From Desulfuromonadaceae bacterium UBA2294 (GTDB lineage: Bacteria > Desulfobacterota > Desulfuromonadia > Desulfuromonadales > UBA2294), in assembly GCA_002345625.1 (NCBI GenBank), contig DDWE01000157.1, forward strand, positions 283 to 8,214: a DNA stretch of 7,932 bases, given 5' to 3'. Below are positions 1 through 5,376 of this stretch, one piece after another. The notes beneath the pieces were generated by a model, which was given only the letters and a program-made list of their open reading frames with translations, was not told where the DNA came from and searched no databases. The position numbers were made by a program, and so were the translations under genes. Position 1 is the first letter of the stretch, and each line of letters begins with the position of its first letter.

Positions 1-289
1 CGTAGATCTGGCCGGTGGTGAAGTTCGACTTCTTGGTCAGATTGGCCGTGGTGTAGCGCTCATAGTGACCAAGGTCGAGATCGGTCTCGGCACCGTCATC
101 GGTGACGAACACTTCACCGTGCTGGAAGGGGCTCATCGTCCCCGGATCGACGTTGATGTAGGGGTCCATCTTCTGCATGGCGACGCGCAGCCCGCGTGCC
201 TCCATCAAGGCGCCGATCGAGGCCGCAGCCAGACCTTTGCCGAGGGACGACACCACCCCACCGGTAATAAAGAGAAACTTGGTTTTCAT
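1..289 (-). CDS. pyrG: CTP synthase, N-terminal part (runs off the window)
   Basis: CTP synthase makes CTP from UTP, ATP and glutamine in the cytoplasm, the last step of pyrimidine nucleotide synthesis. Only the first 96 codons of a protein usually near 540 residues are visible; the 3' end lies beyond base 1. The translation begins MKTKFLFITGGVVSSLGKG, the family's P-loop-like signature, with the catalytic amidoligase segment DPYINVDPGTMSPFQHGEV at about residues 42-60 and DLDLGHYERY at about 70-79. The ATG at 289-287 is preceded by AAGGAG about 5 bases upstream, so the start is secure. It follows kdsB on the same strand with a 391-bp gap holding a palindromic repeat. KdsB uses CTP, so the adjacency makes metabolic sense. 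Family identity is seen directly; joint transcription with kdsB is an inference. Confidence 0.97.
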   Translation of the reverse strand, partial: MKTKFLFITGGVVSSLGKGLAAASIGALMEARGLRVAMQKMDPYINVDPGTMSPFQHGEVFVTDDGAETDLDLGHYERYTTANLTKKSNFTTGQIY

Positions 290-680
290 GCAGGCTCCTT
301 CAGGATTCACGCGATCTGGGTCCGCAAAAATCGACCCGACCACAAATGTGGCATTTTAGCGAGAACAGCAGGAAAAAGAAACCCTTTTCCGGCGCCGATC
401 AGTGACAAACTTTTTCGGTTCCATCCCTAAAAAAGTTACGTTGGACACCAGGTCATCAGGTAAATGCTGAACCATTTTTGACGCAGAGGCGCTGTGGCGC
501 TGAGAAACCAGATTCAGAGAAGGGAGAACGCACCCAGGATTGAAAGCCTTATTTCCAGACTGGAATTTACTTTGTTTTATCAAAATATATTTTGTCTTTC
601 TCTGCGCCTCCGCGCCTCTGCGTCAAATAAAGCTCTTGGCTTTCCAGAGGTCTTGACGGATTGTTGGCCAACCTCAGTTC
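290..680. other. kdsB-pyrG intergenic region (391 bp)
   Basis: No credible gene lies here; the short frames have no family resemblance and no ribosome site. The pyrG-distal part holds an imperfect palindromic repeat (about 445-660, core arms 475-507 and 597-627). Nearer pyrG there is a TAAAAT hexamer on the minus strand (358-353) that could be a -10 box, but no convincing -35 lies 16-18 bases upstream, so a separate pyrG promoter is only possible. A small inverted repeat (CCACAAATGTGG, 340-351) sits just downstream of it. Next to the kdsB stop there is a 10-bp palindrome, GTTGGCCAAC (663-672), without a T-run, so it is not a typical terminator. Confidence 0.6.
475..627. repeat. Imperfect palindromic repeat, copy A (octamer-based arms)
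   Basis: The left arm 475-507 and right arm 597-627 are reverse complements over 31 bases with 3 mismatches, separated by an 89-bp AT-rich spacer. Each arm is T-rich, then G, then three consecutive 8-bp units of the form RCGCWGAG (left units at 481-488, 489-496, 497-504), then AAA. The same arm type occurs at 1499-1533 and 1604-1637. Similarity to that second copy continues outside the right arm (AAAGCCAAGAGC, minus strand 643-632). Degenerate CCARG-type octamers precede the left arm (445-460), so the full element probably spans about 445-660. The spacers of the two copies are unrelated in sequence. As RNA it could form a stem of about 31 bp between kdsB and pyrG. Repeats of this kind are, from memory, common in related genomes; their function is unknown to me. 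Confidence 0.85.
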
Positions 681-1415
681 TCAGCTGTTCAGCACTGCCA
701 GCACCCGGGCGACATCGGCAGGAACGTCGACACCGATGGAGATATGATCGGTCGAGACCACCCGAATACGATGGCCATGTTCCAGAGCGCGCAACTGCTC
801 GAGCTTCTCCAACTGTTCGAGAGGCGTCTCCGGCATCTGCGGATAAGCGATCAGAAAATCGCGGCGGTAAACATAAAGGCCGACATGCTTGCTGACGCCG
901 GGCGGGATCTGATCGGCAGCAAAATCGCGGCCGCAGGGGATGGAGGCGCGGGAGAAGTAGAGGGCGAAACCATTGCGATCAGTGACCACCTTAACCACGT
1001 TGGCGCTGCGATATTCATCAAGATCGCGAATCGGCGTTGACAACGTCCCCATGGCAATGCCCGCATCGGCCAAAAGTGGCGCAAGGGCGGCGTCGATCAT
1101 CTCTGGATCGATGAGCGGCTCGTCCCCCTGTACGTTGACAATCAGATCGGCGTCGATACGCGCCGCCACCTCGGCCAGGCGATCGGTCCCGGAGGGATGA
1201 TCGTCACGGGTCATCTGTGCCTCGCCGCCAAAGGCGACCACTGCATCGAAAATCCGCTGGTCATCGGTGGCAACAATCACCCGCTGCACCGAGGTCGCCT
1301 GCAAGGTCCGCTCGTAAACGCGCTGGATCATCGACTTGCCAGCGATATCGATCAGCGGCTTGCCGGGGAAACGGGTCGAGGCGTAACGGGCGGGGATAAT
1401 GGCAACAACGTTCAT
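681..1415 (-). CDS. kdsB: 3-deoxy-manno-octulosonate cytidylyltransferase (CMP-KDO synthetase)
   Basis: KdsB activates KDO with CTP to give CMP-KDO and pyrophosphate, the committed step for adding KDO to lipid A in LPS inner-core assembly; it is cytoplasmic. The 244-residue product matches the family's usual length (about 245-250). Visible signatures are the nucleotide-binding N-terminus IPARYASTRFPGKPL (7-21), HPSGTDR (73-79), the metal-binding NVQGDEP (94-100), KHVGLYVYRR in the second half and GVDVPADVARV near the C-terminus. I chose the ATG at 1415-1413 because MNVVAIIPAR is the normal family N-terminus and GGAG lies 8 bases upstream. An in-frame extension to 1499 is only open because it reads through the repeat. 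The gene lies between two copies of the same palindromic repeat family and upstream of pyrG, its CTP supplier. The 5' leader is long if the candidate promoter near 1735 is real. Confidence 0.97.
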   Translation of the reverse strand: MNVVAIIPARYASTRFPGKPLIDIAGKSMIQRVYERTLQATSVQRVIVATDDQRIFDAVVAFGGEAQMTRDDHPSGTDRLAEVAARIDADLIVNVQGDEPLIDPEMIDAALAPLLADAGIAMGTLSTPIRDLDEYRSANVVKVVTDRNGFALYFSRASIPCGRDFAADQIPPGVSKHVGLYVYRRDFLIAYPQMPETPLEQLEKLEQLRALEHGHRIRVVSTDHISIGVDVPADVARVLAVLNS

Positions 1416-1459
1416 GGGAAGCTCCACGAGTATGGTAATGAAGATAATAAGACGTTCTG

Positions 1460-1677
1460 GCCACCAAGTCGCCAAGACACCAAGAAAAGCCAAGGGCATT
1501 TTTTGACGCAGAGGCGCTGAGACGCAGAGAAAATCGGAACTTCTTTTGTAAAACCAAAAAAAACGTTTTGCACCTTAGTTGAGATCTGCCAGCCCCTAAT
1601 CAGTTTTTTCTGCGTCTCTGCGCCTCTGCGTCAAAAAGGGGGCAGGCCTTTACTTGGCGCCTTGGTGCCTTAGTGGC
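1460..1677. repeat. 218-bp composite palindrome, copy B (two octamer modules per arm)
   Basis: Two arms of exactly 74 bp (1460-1533 and 1604-1677) flank a 70-bp spacer. The outer part of each arm has three consecutive 8-bp units ending in CCAAG or a near variant (left 1461-1468, 1469-1476, 1477-1484); outer left and right match at 20 of 25 positions. Then come about 21 less conserved bases ending in a T-run and G. The inner part has three consecutive RCGCWGAG octamers (left 1506-1513, 1514-1521, 1522-1529); inner left and right differ at only a couple of positions. Position and sequence show it is one nested element, not two chance repeats. It lies in the likely 5' leader of kdsB. The related copy A lies downstream of kdsB. 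A non-autonomous palindromic element or a structured RNA is possible; its function is unknown. Confidence 0.85.
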
Positions 1678-1706
1678 AAACAAGTCTTGTCCAATCGGCC
1701 GCGCGT

Positions 1707-1735
1707 AGGGTAATGAAGCCCCCAGCTGCTGTCAA
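1707..1735 (-). promoter_or_regulatory. Candidate sigma70-like promoter for kdsB
   Basis: On the minus strand a perfect TTGACA (1735-1730) is followed after 17 bases by TACCCT (1712-1707). The -35 is consensus and the spacing ideal, but the -10 matches only half of TATAAT. A second TTGACA lies 10 bases further upstream as part of a tandem repeat, without a good -10 at the right distance. It would give kdsB a leader of nearly 300 bases containing the whole palindrome. Weak evidence. Confidence 0.3.
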
Positions 1736-1741
1736 GCGCTG

Positions 1742-2395
1742 TCAAGCGCCGTCACGGCGGACGTAGATTTCACGACCGAGCTCGGCATCGACCGCAAACT
1801 CCGAATGGCCGATGCGAAAGATGTAGGAGGGAAACGCCCGCCGCAAGGTAAAGCGGTTACCCGGCAACACCCCCATGCTCATCAGCTTCTGCATCTTCTT
1901 CGAATCACCGGTGGCCAGATAAGCGATCTCCCCCTCCTCGCCGGCCTTGAGCTCGGTCAACGGTACAACGCCAAGGTCGCCGGTCTTGCGCGCCTTCTCG
2001 CAACAGGCACCGGGCGGGATCGGCTTGCCATGCGGACAAGTGGTCGGGTGGTTGAGCAGTGTGCAAAGCTTGGTGTCAACGCCGAGGCGCAGCAGGTGTT
2101 CGAATTCGCAGGCGCGCTCGTCGCCGTGCACCCCTTTCAGGTCGAGAACATCCATCATCAGCCGCTCAGCGAGGCGATGGCGGCGCACCGCCATGCGCGC
2201 CTCGTCGCGCCCTTCGTGACGCAGGTGGACGCGCGTCCCCTTGACCTCGATAAAGGCCAGACGGGTCAACTCCTGCAGCGCCGCGTCGTCGGCCGCCGCC
2301 GTCAACTGTTCCAGAGACATGGAGAGTTCACCGTTCTCTTCGGTGGCAATCCACAGCGCCTCCAGGATCTCTTCGGCCTTGTCGGTCAGTTTCAT
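1742..2395 (-). CDS. DtxR/IdeR-type metal-dependent regulator with C-terminal FeoA (SH3-like) domain
   Basis: This is a 217-residue protein close to DtxR's 226. Residues about 5-60 form a winged-helix region that is unusual: the usual small/Ser/Thr-rich recognition helix is replaced by AAADDAALQELTRL. Residues about 68-135 are the metal-binding dimerisation domain, with candidate ligands H73, E77 (HRLAE), H90, C96, E99, H100 (ACEFEH), then CPHGKPIP (120-127) flanked by extra cysteines C111, C131 and C132. Residues about 142-215 form a FeoA-like domain (PLTELKAGEEGEI, MGVLPGN). The start is the ATG at 2395-2393, preceded by AAGGAG with an 8-base spacer (2404-2409); a TTG one codon upstream is less likely. 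The start overlaps the preceding stop by one base (TGATG). As the last gene of the feoB operon, it may sense Fe(II) or Mn(II) and repress uptake genes, and its FeoA domain might act on FeoB. No stand-alone feoA is in the window. DNA binding is inferred only. Confidence 0.85.
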   Translation of the reverse strand: MKLTDKAEEILEALWIATEENGELSMSLEQLTAAADDAALQELTRLAFIEVKGTRVHLRHEGRDEARMAVRRHRLAERLMMDVLDLKGVHGDERACEFEHLLRLGVDTKLCTLLNHPTTCPHGKPIPPGACCEKARKTGDLGVVPLTELKAGEEGEIAYLATGDSKKMQKLMSMGVLPGNRFTLRRAFPSYIFRIGHSEFAVDAELGREIYVRRDGA

Positions 2396-2577
2396 CAATC
2401 TTTCTCCTTCTTCGATCCGCCCCGGGCGAAACGCTGTAAAAAACCGGGCACCACCGGGTTGGCATAACCACAGTACGGACAGTGCACTTTACGACAACCA
2501 CCACCGCAGGCGCCACAGCTTTCCTGCTGAGGGTCGGGCTGGTCGGGAATTTCACGTTGACAGTTGCTGCAGATCAT
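2395..2577 (-). CDS. Small Cys-rich (zinc-ribbon-like) protein of the feo operon
   Basis: A 60-residue protein with seven cysteines: C3-X2-C6, then C21-X2-C24-X3-C28, then H32, C33-X2-C36 in HCPYCGY. The C-terminal 20 residues are basic and Cys-free (LQRFARGGSKKEKD). There is no signal peptide or membrane segment, so it is probably cytoplasmic. The paired CxxC motifs suggest a zinc ribbon or an iron-sulfur or iron site. Its ATG overlaps the feoB stop by four bases (ATGA, 2577-2574) and its stop overlaps the next start by one base. It has no clear ribosome site of its own, so coupled translation is likely. The position recalls FeoC, a small Cys-containing protein of enterobacterial feo operons, but I see no winged-helix resemblance to FeoC. 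I do not recognise a named family. Length and codon overlaps make it a convincing gene; its function is not established. Confidence 0.8.
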   Translation of the reverse strand: MICSNCQREIPDQPDPQQESCGACGGGCRKVHCPYCGYANPVVPGFLQRFARGGSKKEKD

Positions 2578-4538
2578 AAGCCGAATCCCGTCACAATCAG
2601 TAGTTTATTGAGCAGTGCTCCGACACCAAAAGCAGTCAGGGTGACGAAGACGAAAATACCGAGAGACACCCCCCAGCCGCGCTCTTTCTTCATCATCAGA
2701 AACTGGGCGACGCAGGGGACAAACAGGGTCAGAGTCACCGCCGCCACAGTCAATTGGGTGGCAGAGAGCAGGCCGGAGGTCTGCATGTCATACAGGCCGG
2801 CGGCGCCGAAATCGCGGCGGAAGAAGCCGAAGACAAAGACCGCAGCTGCCTCGTTCGGCAGGCCGAGCAGGTGCATGGTCGGCTCCATCAGACTCACCAG
2901 AGCCTTGAGACCGCCGGACATCTTTCCGGCCCAGAGCAGCACGGAAGCAATGACAAACAGCGGAAAGATCTCAAAGAAGTACCAGTGCATGCGCGACAGG
3001 GTTTTGACCAGCACGTTGCGCAGCTGCGGCATGCGCAGCGGCGGCACCTCCATGTAGAAGACCGGCTTTTCACCCGGCAGTAACTGGGCCGAAAGCAGGC
3101 CGATGACGATAAAGATCAGAACAATGACACCGGTCCATATAGCCAGGGCCCCCGGCACCTCGGAGAGCAGGCCCATGATGACGCCGAGCTGGGCGCTGCA
3201 GGGGATGGCCAGCGCCAGCAGAACCGTGGCGATGATCCGCTCGCGCACCGTCTCCAGGGTGCGGGTGACCATGGTCGCCATGGTGTCACAACCGAGGCCG
3301 AGGACGATGGGGATCACCGCCCGACCGCTCATACCGAAACGCTTGAACAACCGGTCGACCAGAAGCGCCAGACGCGGAAAGTAACCGGAATCTTCCAGCA
3401 CCGAAAAAGCGAGGAAAAAAGTGCCGACGATCGGCATGATCAGCGCCACCGCATATCGGACGCCGAGGGTGAAGACGCCGTACTCGCCGACGATCAGCTC
3501 GCGCAACCAGTACCAGGGGAGATAATCGTTGCCAAGGTGGATGACAAAGGGGTTGATCCACTCCTCGAACAGATAACCTTCAAAGAAATCGACCAGGGTG
3601 CCGGCGCCGAACTGACCGACAAAAACATAAAGAACAAAGTAAAGGATCAGCAACAGCAGTGGTACACCGGTCCAGAGGTTGAGGCTGATGTCGGAGAGCC
3701 GATCGGCCAGCGAGGTCCCCGGTCCGGCACTTTGCACCACCACTCCATCGAGCAGACTCCGGCAGAGGCGGCGGCGCTCCATGCTGATGGTCAGATGCAG
3801 ATCGGAGCGGCGCTCAAAAATCACCTCACGCAGCGCGGTCTCGATCGCCGTGAAGCCGGCCCCTTCGGCGGTCGCCACCTGAGCGGTCAACTCCTCATCC
3901 TTTTGCAGCAGCAACAACGCCAGGGCACGGCGGTCGAGACTGTAACGGCCATGCATCGACGCCGCAATCCGCGCCATGTCCTGCTCAAGATCGGCCGCAT
4001 AGGTAAACGCCCGGCCGGCGGGGCCCGTGTAGCTGGCGATTGCAGCGCAAAGCTCTTCATAGCCGCGCTTGCGGGCAAAGGCGGCACCGACCACCGGGAT
4101 ACCGAGGCGCTTGGATAGCAGCGGAATATCGATCGTCATCCCGAGGCGTTCTGCTTCATCGAGGATATTCACCGCCAGGATCACCGGCAAGCCGGCCTCG
4201 ATCAGCTGCAAGGTCATCGGCAGCATGCGCTCGATGTTGCGCGCATCGATGACATGCACCACAACTTCGGCCGCCTCGGTGAGCAGGATCGTCCGCCCGA
4301 CCCGCTCCTCCTCGGTGATCGGCAGCAGCGAGTACATCCCCGGCGTATCAAGCACCCTGTAAGTCTGGGCGTCGATCGTCGCGTCACCGCGCAGCACCTC
4401 AACCGAGGTGCCGGGATAGTTGGAGACCACCGAATAGGAGCCGGTCAGAGCATTGAACAGCACGCTCTTGCCAACATTCGGATTGCCGACCAGAACCACC
4501 TTGCGGTGACCGGACTCGCTCTCGTGCAGATTCGACAT
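2574..4538 (-). CDS. feoB: Ferrous iron transport protein B
   Basis: FeoB is the inner-membrane Fe(II) importer with a cytoplasmic N-terminal G domain. The 654-residue product has G1 GNPNVGKS (18-25), the G2 segment YPGTSVE (41-47), G3 DTPG (64-67) and G4 NILD (124-127). A helical spacer region runs to about 280, then a polytopic membrane domain from about 290 to the end. The membrane part carries the two family 'gate' motifs, each with its cysteine: GLGCDTMATMVTRTLE (from 413) with IPCSAQLG (445-452), and FRRDFGAAGL (573-582) with FVPCVAQF (606-613). It is shorter than the E. coli protein (773 residues). The ATG at 4538-4536 has AAGGAA about 9 bases upstream. A perfect Fur-type palindrome lies 19 bases upstream of the start. 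It overlaps the next gene by 4 bases. Repression by Fur when iron is plentiful is inferred from the operator. Confidence 0.97.
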   Translation of the reverse strand: MSNLHESESGHRKVVLVGNPNVGKSVLFNALTGSYSVVSNYPGTSVEVLRGDATIDAQTYRVLDTPGMYSLLPITEEERVGRTILLTEAAEVVVHVIDARNIERMLPMTLQLIEAGLPVILAVNILDEAERLGMTIDIPLLSKRLGIPVVGAAFARKRGYEELCAAIASYTGPAGRAFTYAADLEQDMARIAASMHGRYSLDRRALALLLLQKDEELTAQVATAEGAGFTAIETALREVIFERRSDLHLTISMERRRLCRSLLDGVVVQSAGPGTSLADRLSDISLNLWTGVPLLLLILYFVLYVFVGQFGAGTLVDFFEGYLFEEWINPFVIHLGNDYLPWYWLRELIVGEYGVFTLGVRYAVALIMPIVGTFFLAFSVLEDSGYFPRLALLVDRLFKRFGMSGRAVIPIVLGLGCDTMATMVTRTLETVRERIIATVLLALAIPCSAQLGVIMGLLSEVPGALAIWTGVIVLIFIVIGLLSAQLLPGEKPVFYMEVPPLRMPQLRNVLVKTLSRMHWYFFEIFPLFVIASVLLWAGKMSGGLKALVSLMEPTMHLLGLPNEAAAVFVFGFFRRDFGAAGLYDMQTSGLLSATQLTVAAVTLTLFVPCVAQFLMMKKERGWGVSLGIFVFVTLTAFGVGALLNKLLIVTGFGL

Positions 4539-4556
4539 GAAAAACTGTTCCTTAAA

Positions 4557-4573
4557 TTGAAAATCGTTTTCAA
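4557..4573. promoter_or_regulatory. Fur box upstream of feoB
   Basis: TTGAAAATCGTTTTCAA is a perfect inverted repeat of 7-3-7, with the TGAAAAT..TTTTCA pattern typical of Fur operators. It lies 19 bases before the feoB ATG and just upstream of the ribosome site. The same core recurs at the fur promoter (5377-5393). A 10-bp palindrome, AACGTACGTT (4573-4582), directly abuts it. Iron-dependent repression of the feo operon is the expected role. Confidence 0.85.
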
Positions 4574-4604
4574 ACGTACGTTAAAAAAATCGTGTCCTTT
4601 TGCA

Positions 4605-4685
4605 CCCCCCTTTGGAAAGGGGGTCTGGGGGGATTTCTCTTTGCGACCAAGCAAATCCCCCTAACTCCCCCTTTAAAAAAGGGGG
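4605..4685. repeat. C/G-run palindromic repeat
   Basis: The outer hairpins CCCCCC-TTTGGAAA-GGGGG (4605-4623) and CCCCC-TTTAAAAAA-GGGGG (4667-4685) flank a central inverted repeat. In it AAAGGGGGTCTGGGGGGATTT (4615-4635) pairs with the AAATCCCCC..CCCCCTTT stretch at 4653-4674. The whole therefore folds as one palindrome or as three hairpins. Similar AAATCCCCC/GGGGGATTT repeats are, from memory, dispersed in many related genomes. It sits between fur and the feoB operator. Confidence 0.8.
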
Positions 4686-4817
4686 ACTTCAAGGCGTGTT
4701 CTACAAAAACAGAAAGTTTTTGTCCGTTGAGCGCATAAATGTTGTCATGCTGACTAGATACAAAGAATCTGCGACAACGTCGCATCGTTATAATTTGTCT
4801 CTCCACCCAGAACGTCG

Positions 4818-4938
4818 GGGCGAATCAAAAGGCTCTGGATGCAAGGCGCCCGCCGGCCAAGGAGCGAAGTGTAGCGGAAGCGACATCGCAGCGACGCGGC
4901 CAAGGGGAACGCCGCAGACGGGGCCTTTTCATTCGCCC
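4818..4938. repeat. 121-bp palindromic repeat ending inside fur
   Basis: The terminal arms 4818-4835 (GGGCGAATCAAAAGGCTC) and 4921-4938 (GGGCCTTTTCATTCGCCC) are reverse complements at 16 of 18 positions. The interior also shows partial inverted similarity, and GGCCAAGG occurs at both sides of its centre. The right arm includes the last codons and TGA stop of fur. On the fur transcript it would form a long GC-rich hairpin directly after the stop, which could slow or end transcription, although no clean T-run follows. It could equally be a dispersed REP/MITE-like element inserted at the gene end. Confidence 0.7.
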
Positions 4939-5363
4939 TTTCGGCAATTGGAGCAAAGACCATACAACTCCAAGCGATGATCCTGAACAGTAAAATCATG
5001 ACTCTTCGCCACCTGCTCCTGCAACTTCTCAATCTGCAGATTCTCGAACTCAATGATCAGGCCGCAACCGGTACAGACCAGATGATCGTGATGCTCGCCG
5101 GCGCAGGCTTCAAAACGCTGCGCCCCATCGCCAAAGTTACGCACGGTGGCGATGCCGCACTCCGCCAGCAGCTTCAGGGTGCGATGCACGGTAGCATAAC
5201 CGATCCCCGGATGCTCCTTGCGCAGACCCAGATAAAGCTCCTCGGTTGAGGGATGCTCGGCCTGAGCCAGAAACGCCTCGAGGATCAGCTCCCGCTGCCG
5301 GGTCGCCTTGAGCCCCTGCGAGGCAATATAGGCAGCAAATTTTTGTTTCTGTTCCGTCGACAT
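4929..5363 (-). CDS. fur: Ferric uptake regulator, Fur family
   Basis: This is a cytoplasmic metal-dependent repressor that binds palindromic operators when loaded with Fe(II). The 144-residue protein has the normal Fur length. The N-terminal winged helix (about 1-80) includes KATRQRELILEAF (19-31) and the recognition-helix segment GYATVHRTLKLL (55-66). The dimerisation domain carries HHDH (91-94) and two CxxC zinc pairs, C97/C100 and C137/C140. I chose the ATG at 5363-5361 because GGAG precedes it and because the in-frame ATG at 5393 lies inside the Fur box, beside the -10. Fur is the sub-family choice, because the operator sits at its own promoter and in front of feoB directly downstream. 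A PerR- or Zur-type role is less likely but not excluded. The last codons belong to a palindromic repeat. Confidence 0.9.
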   Translation of the reverse strand: MSTEQKQKFAAYIASQGLKATRQRELILEAFLAQAEHPSTEELYLGLRKEHPGIGYATVHRTLKLLAECGIATVRNFGDGAQRFEACAGEHHDHLVCTGCGLIIEFENLQIEKLQEQVAKSHDFTVQDHRLELYGLCSNCRKGE

Positions 5364-5376
5364 CAAAGCTCCGAGA

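Larger units (their letters stand above)
1416..1741. other. dtxR/feoA-kdsB intergenic region (326 bp)
   Basis: This gap is mostly filled by the 218-bp palindrome at 1460-1677. The remainder holds the kdsB ribosome site (GGAG just upstream of 1415) and, next to the dtxR stop, a tandem 10-bp repeat GCTGTCAAGC (1728-1737 and 1738-1747) that yields TTGACA twice on the minus strand. No protein-coding frame with family resemblance is seen. Confidence 0.6.
4539..4928. other. fur-feoB intergenic region (390 bp)
   Basis: Three elements fill this gap: the Fur box nearest feoB (4557-4573), a C/G-run palindromic repeat (4605-4685), and a 121-bp palindrome that runs into fur (4818-4938). Between the repeats lies a small perfect hairpin, TGCGAC-AAC-GTCGCA (4770-4784), and on the plus strand a consensus TATAAT (4789-4794) without a recognisable -35. 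Open frames across this stretch consist of repeat sequence and are not credible genes. I could not identify a clear feoB -35/-10 pair. Confidence 0.6.

Noticed and set aside
1416..1499. 28-residue N-terminal extension of KdsB (hydrophobic, could look like a signal)
   Set aside because: It is translated from the repeat and linker sequence. The KdsB family begins at MNVVAIIPAR, and a GGAG sits before that ATG.
1460..1677. CRISPR-like array
   Set aside because: The repeated units are 8 bp, contiguous and inverted about a single spacer. There are no regularly spaced direct repeats with unique spacers.
2396..2398. TTG start for the DtxR/FeoA protein
   Set aside because: The adjacent ATG at 2395 has ideal spacing from AAGGAG and couples directly to the upstream stop.
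1805..2467. Long plus-strand open frame (220 codons) opposite the DtxR/FeoA gene
   Set aside because: It is antisense to a gene with clear domain motifs, has no family resemblance and has no plausible ribosome site. It is a GC-rich shadow frame.
4615..4685. G-quadruplex in the C/G-run repeat
   Set aside because: Each G-run has a complementary C-run close by, so ordinary hairpins would be favoured. There are not four closely spaced G-runs on one strand.
4789..4794. Consensus TATAAT on the plus strand as a promoter
   Set aside because: No -35-like hexamer lies 16-18 bases upstream, and no plus-strand gene follows.
4570..4980. Open frames on both strands across the fur-feoB gap
   Set aside because: They are made of palindromic repeats and have no homology or ribosome sites.
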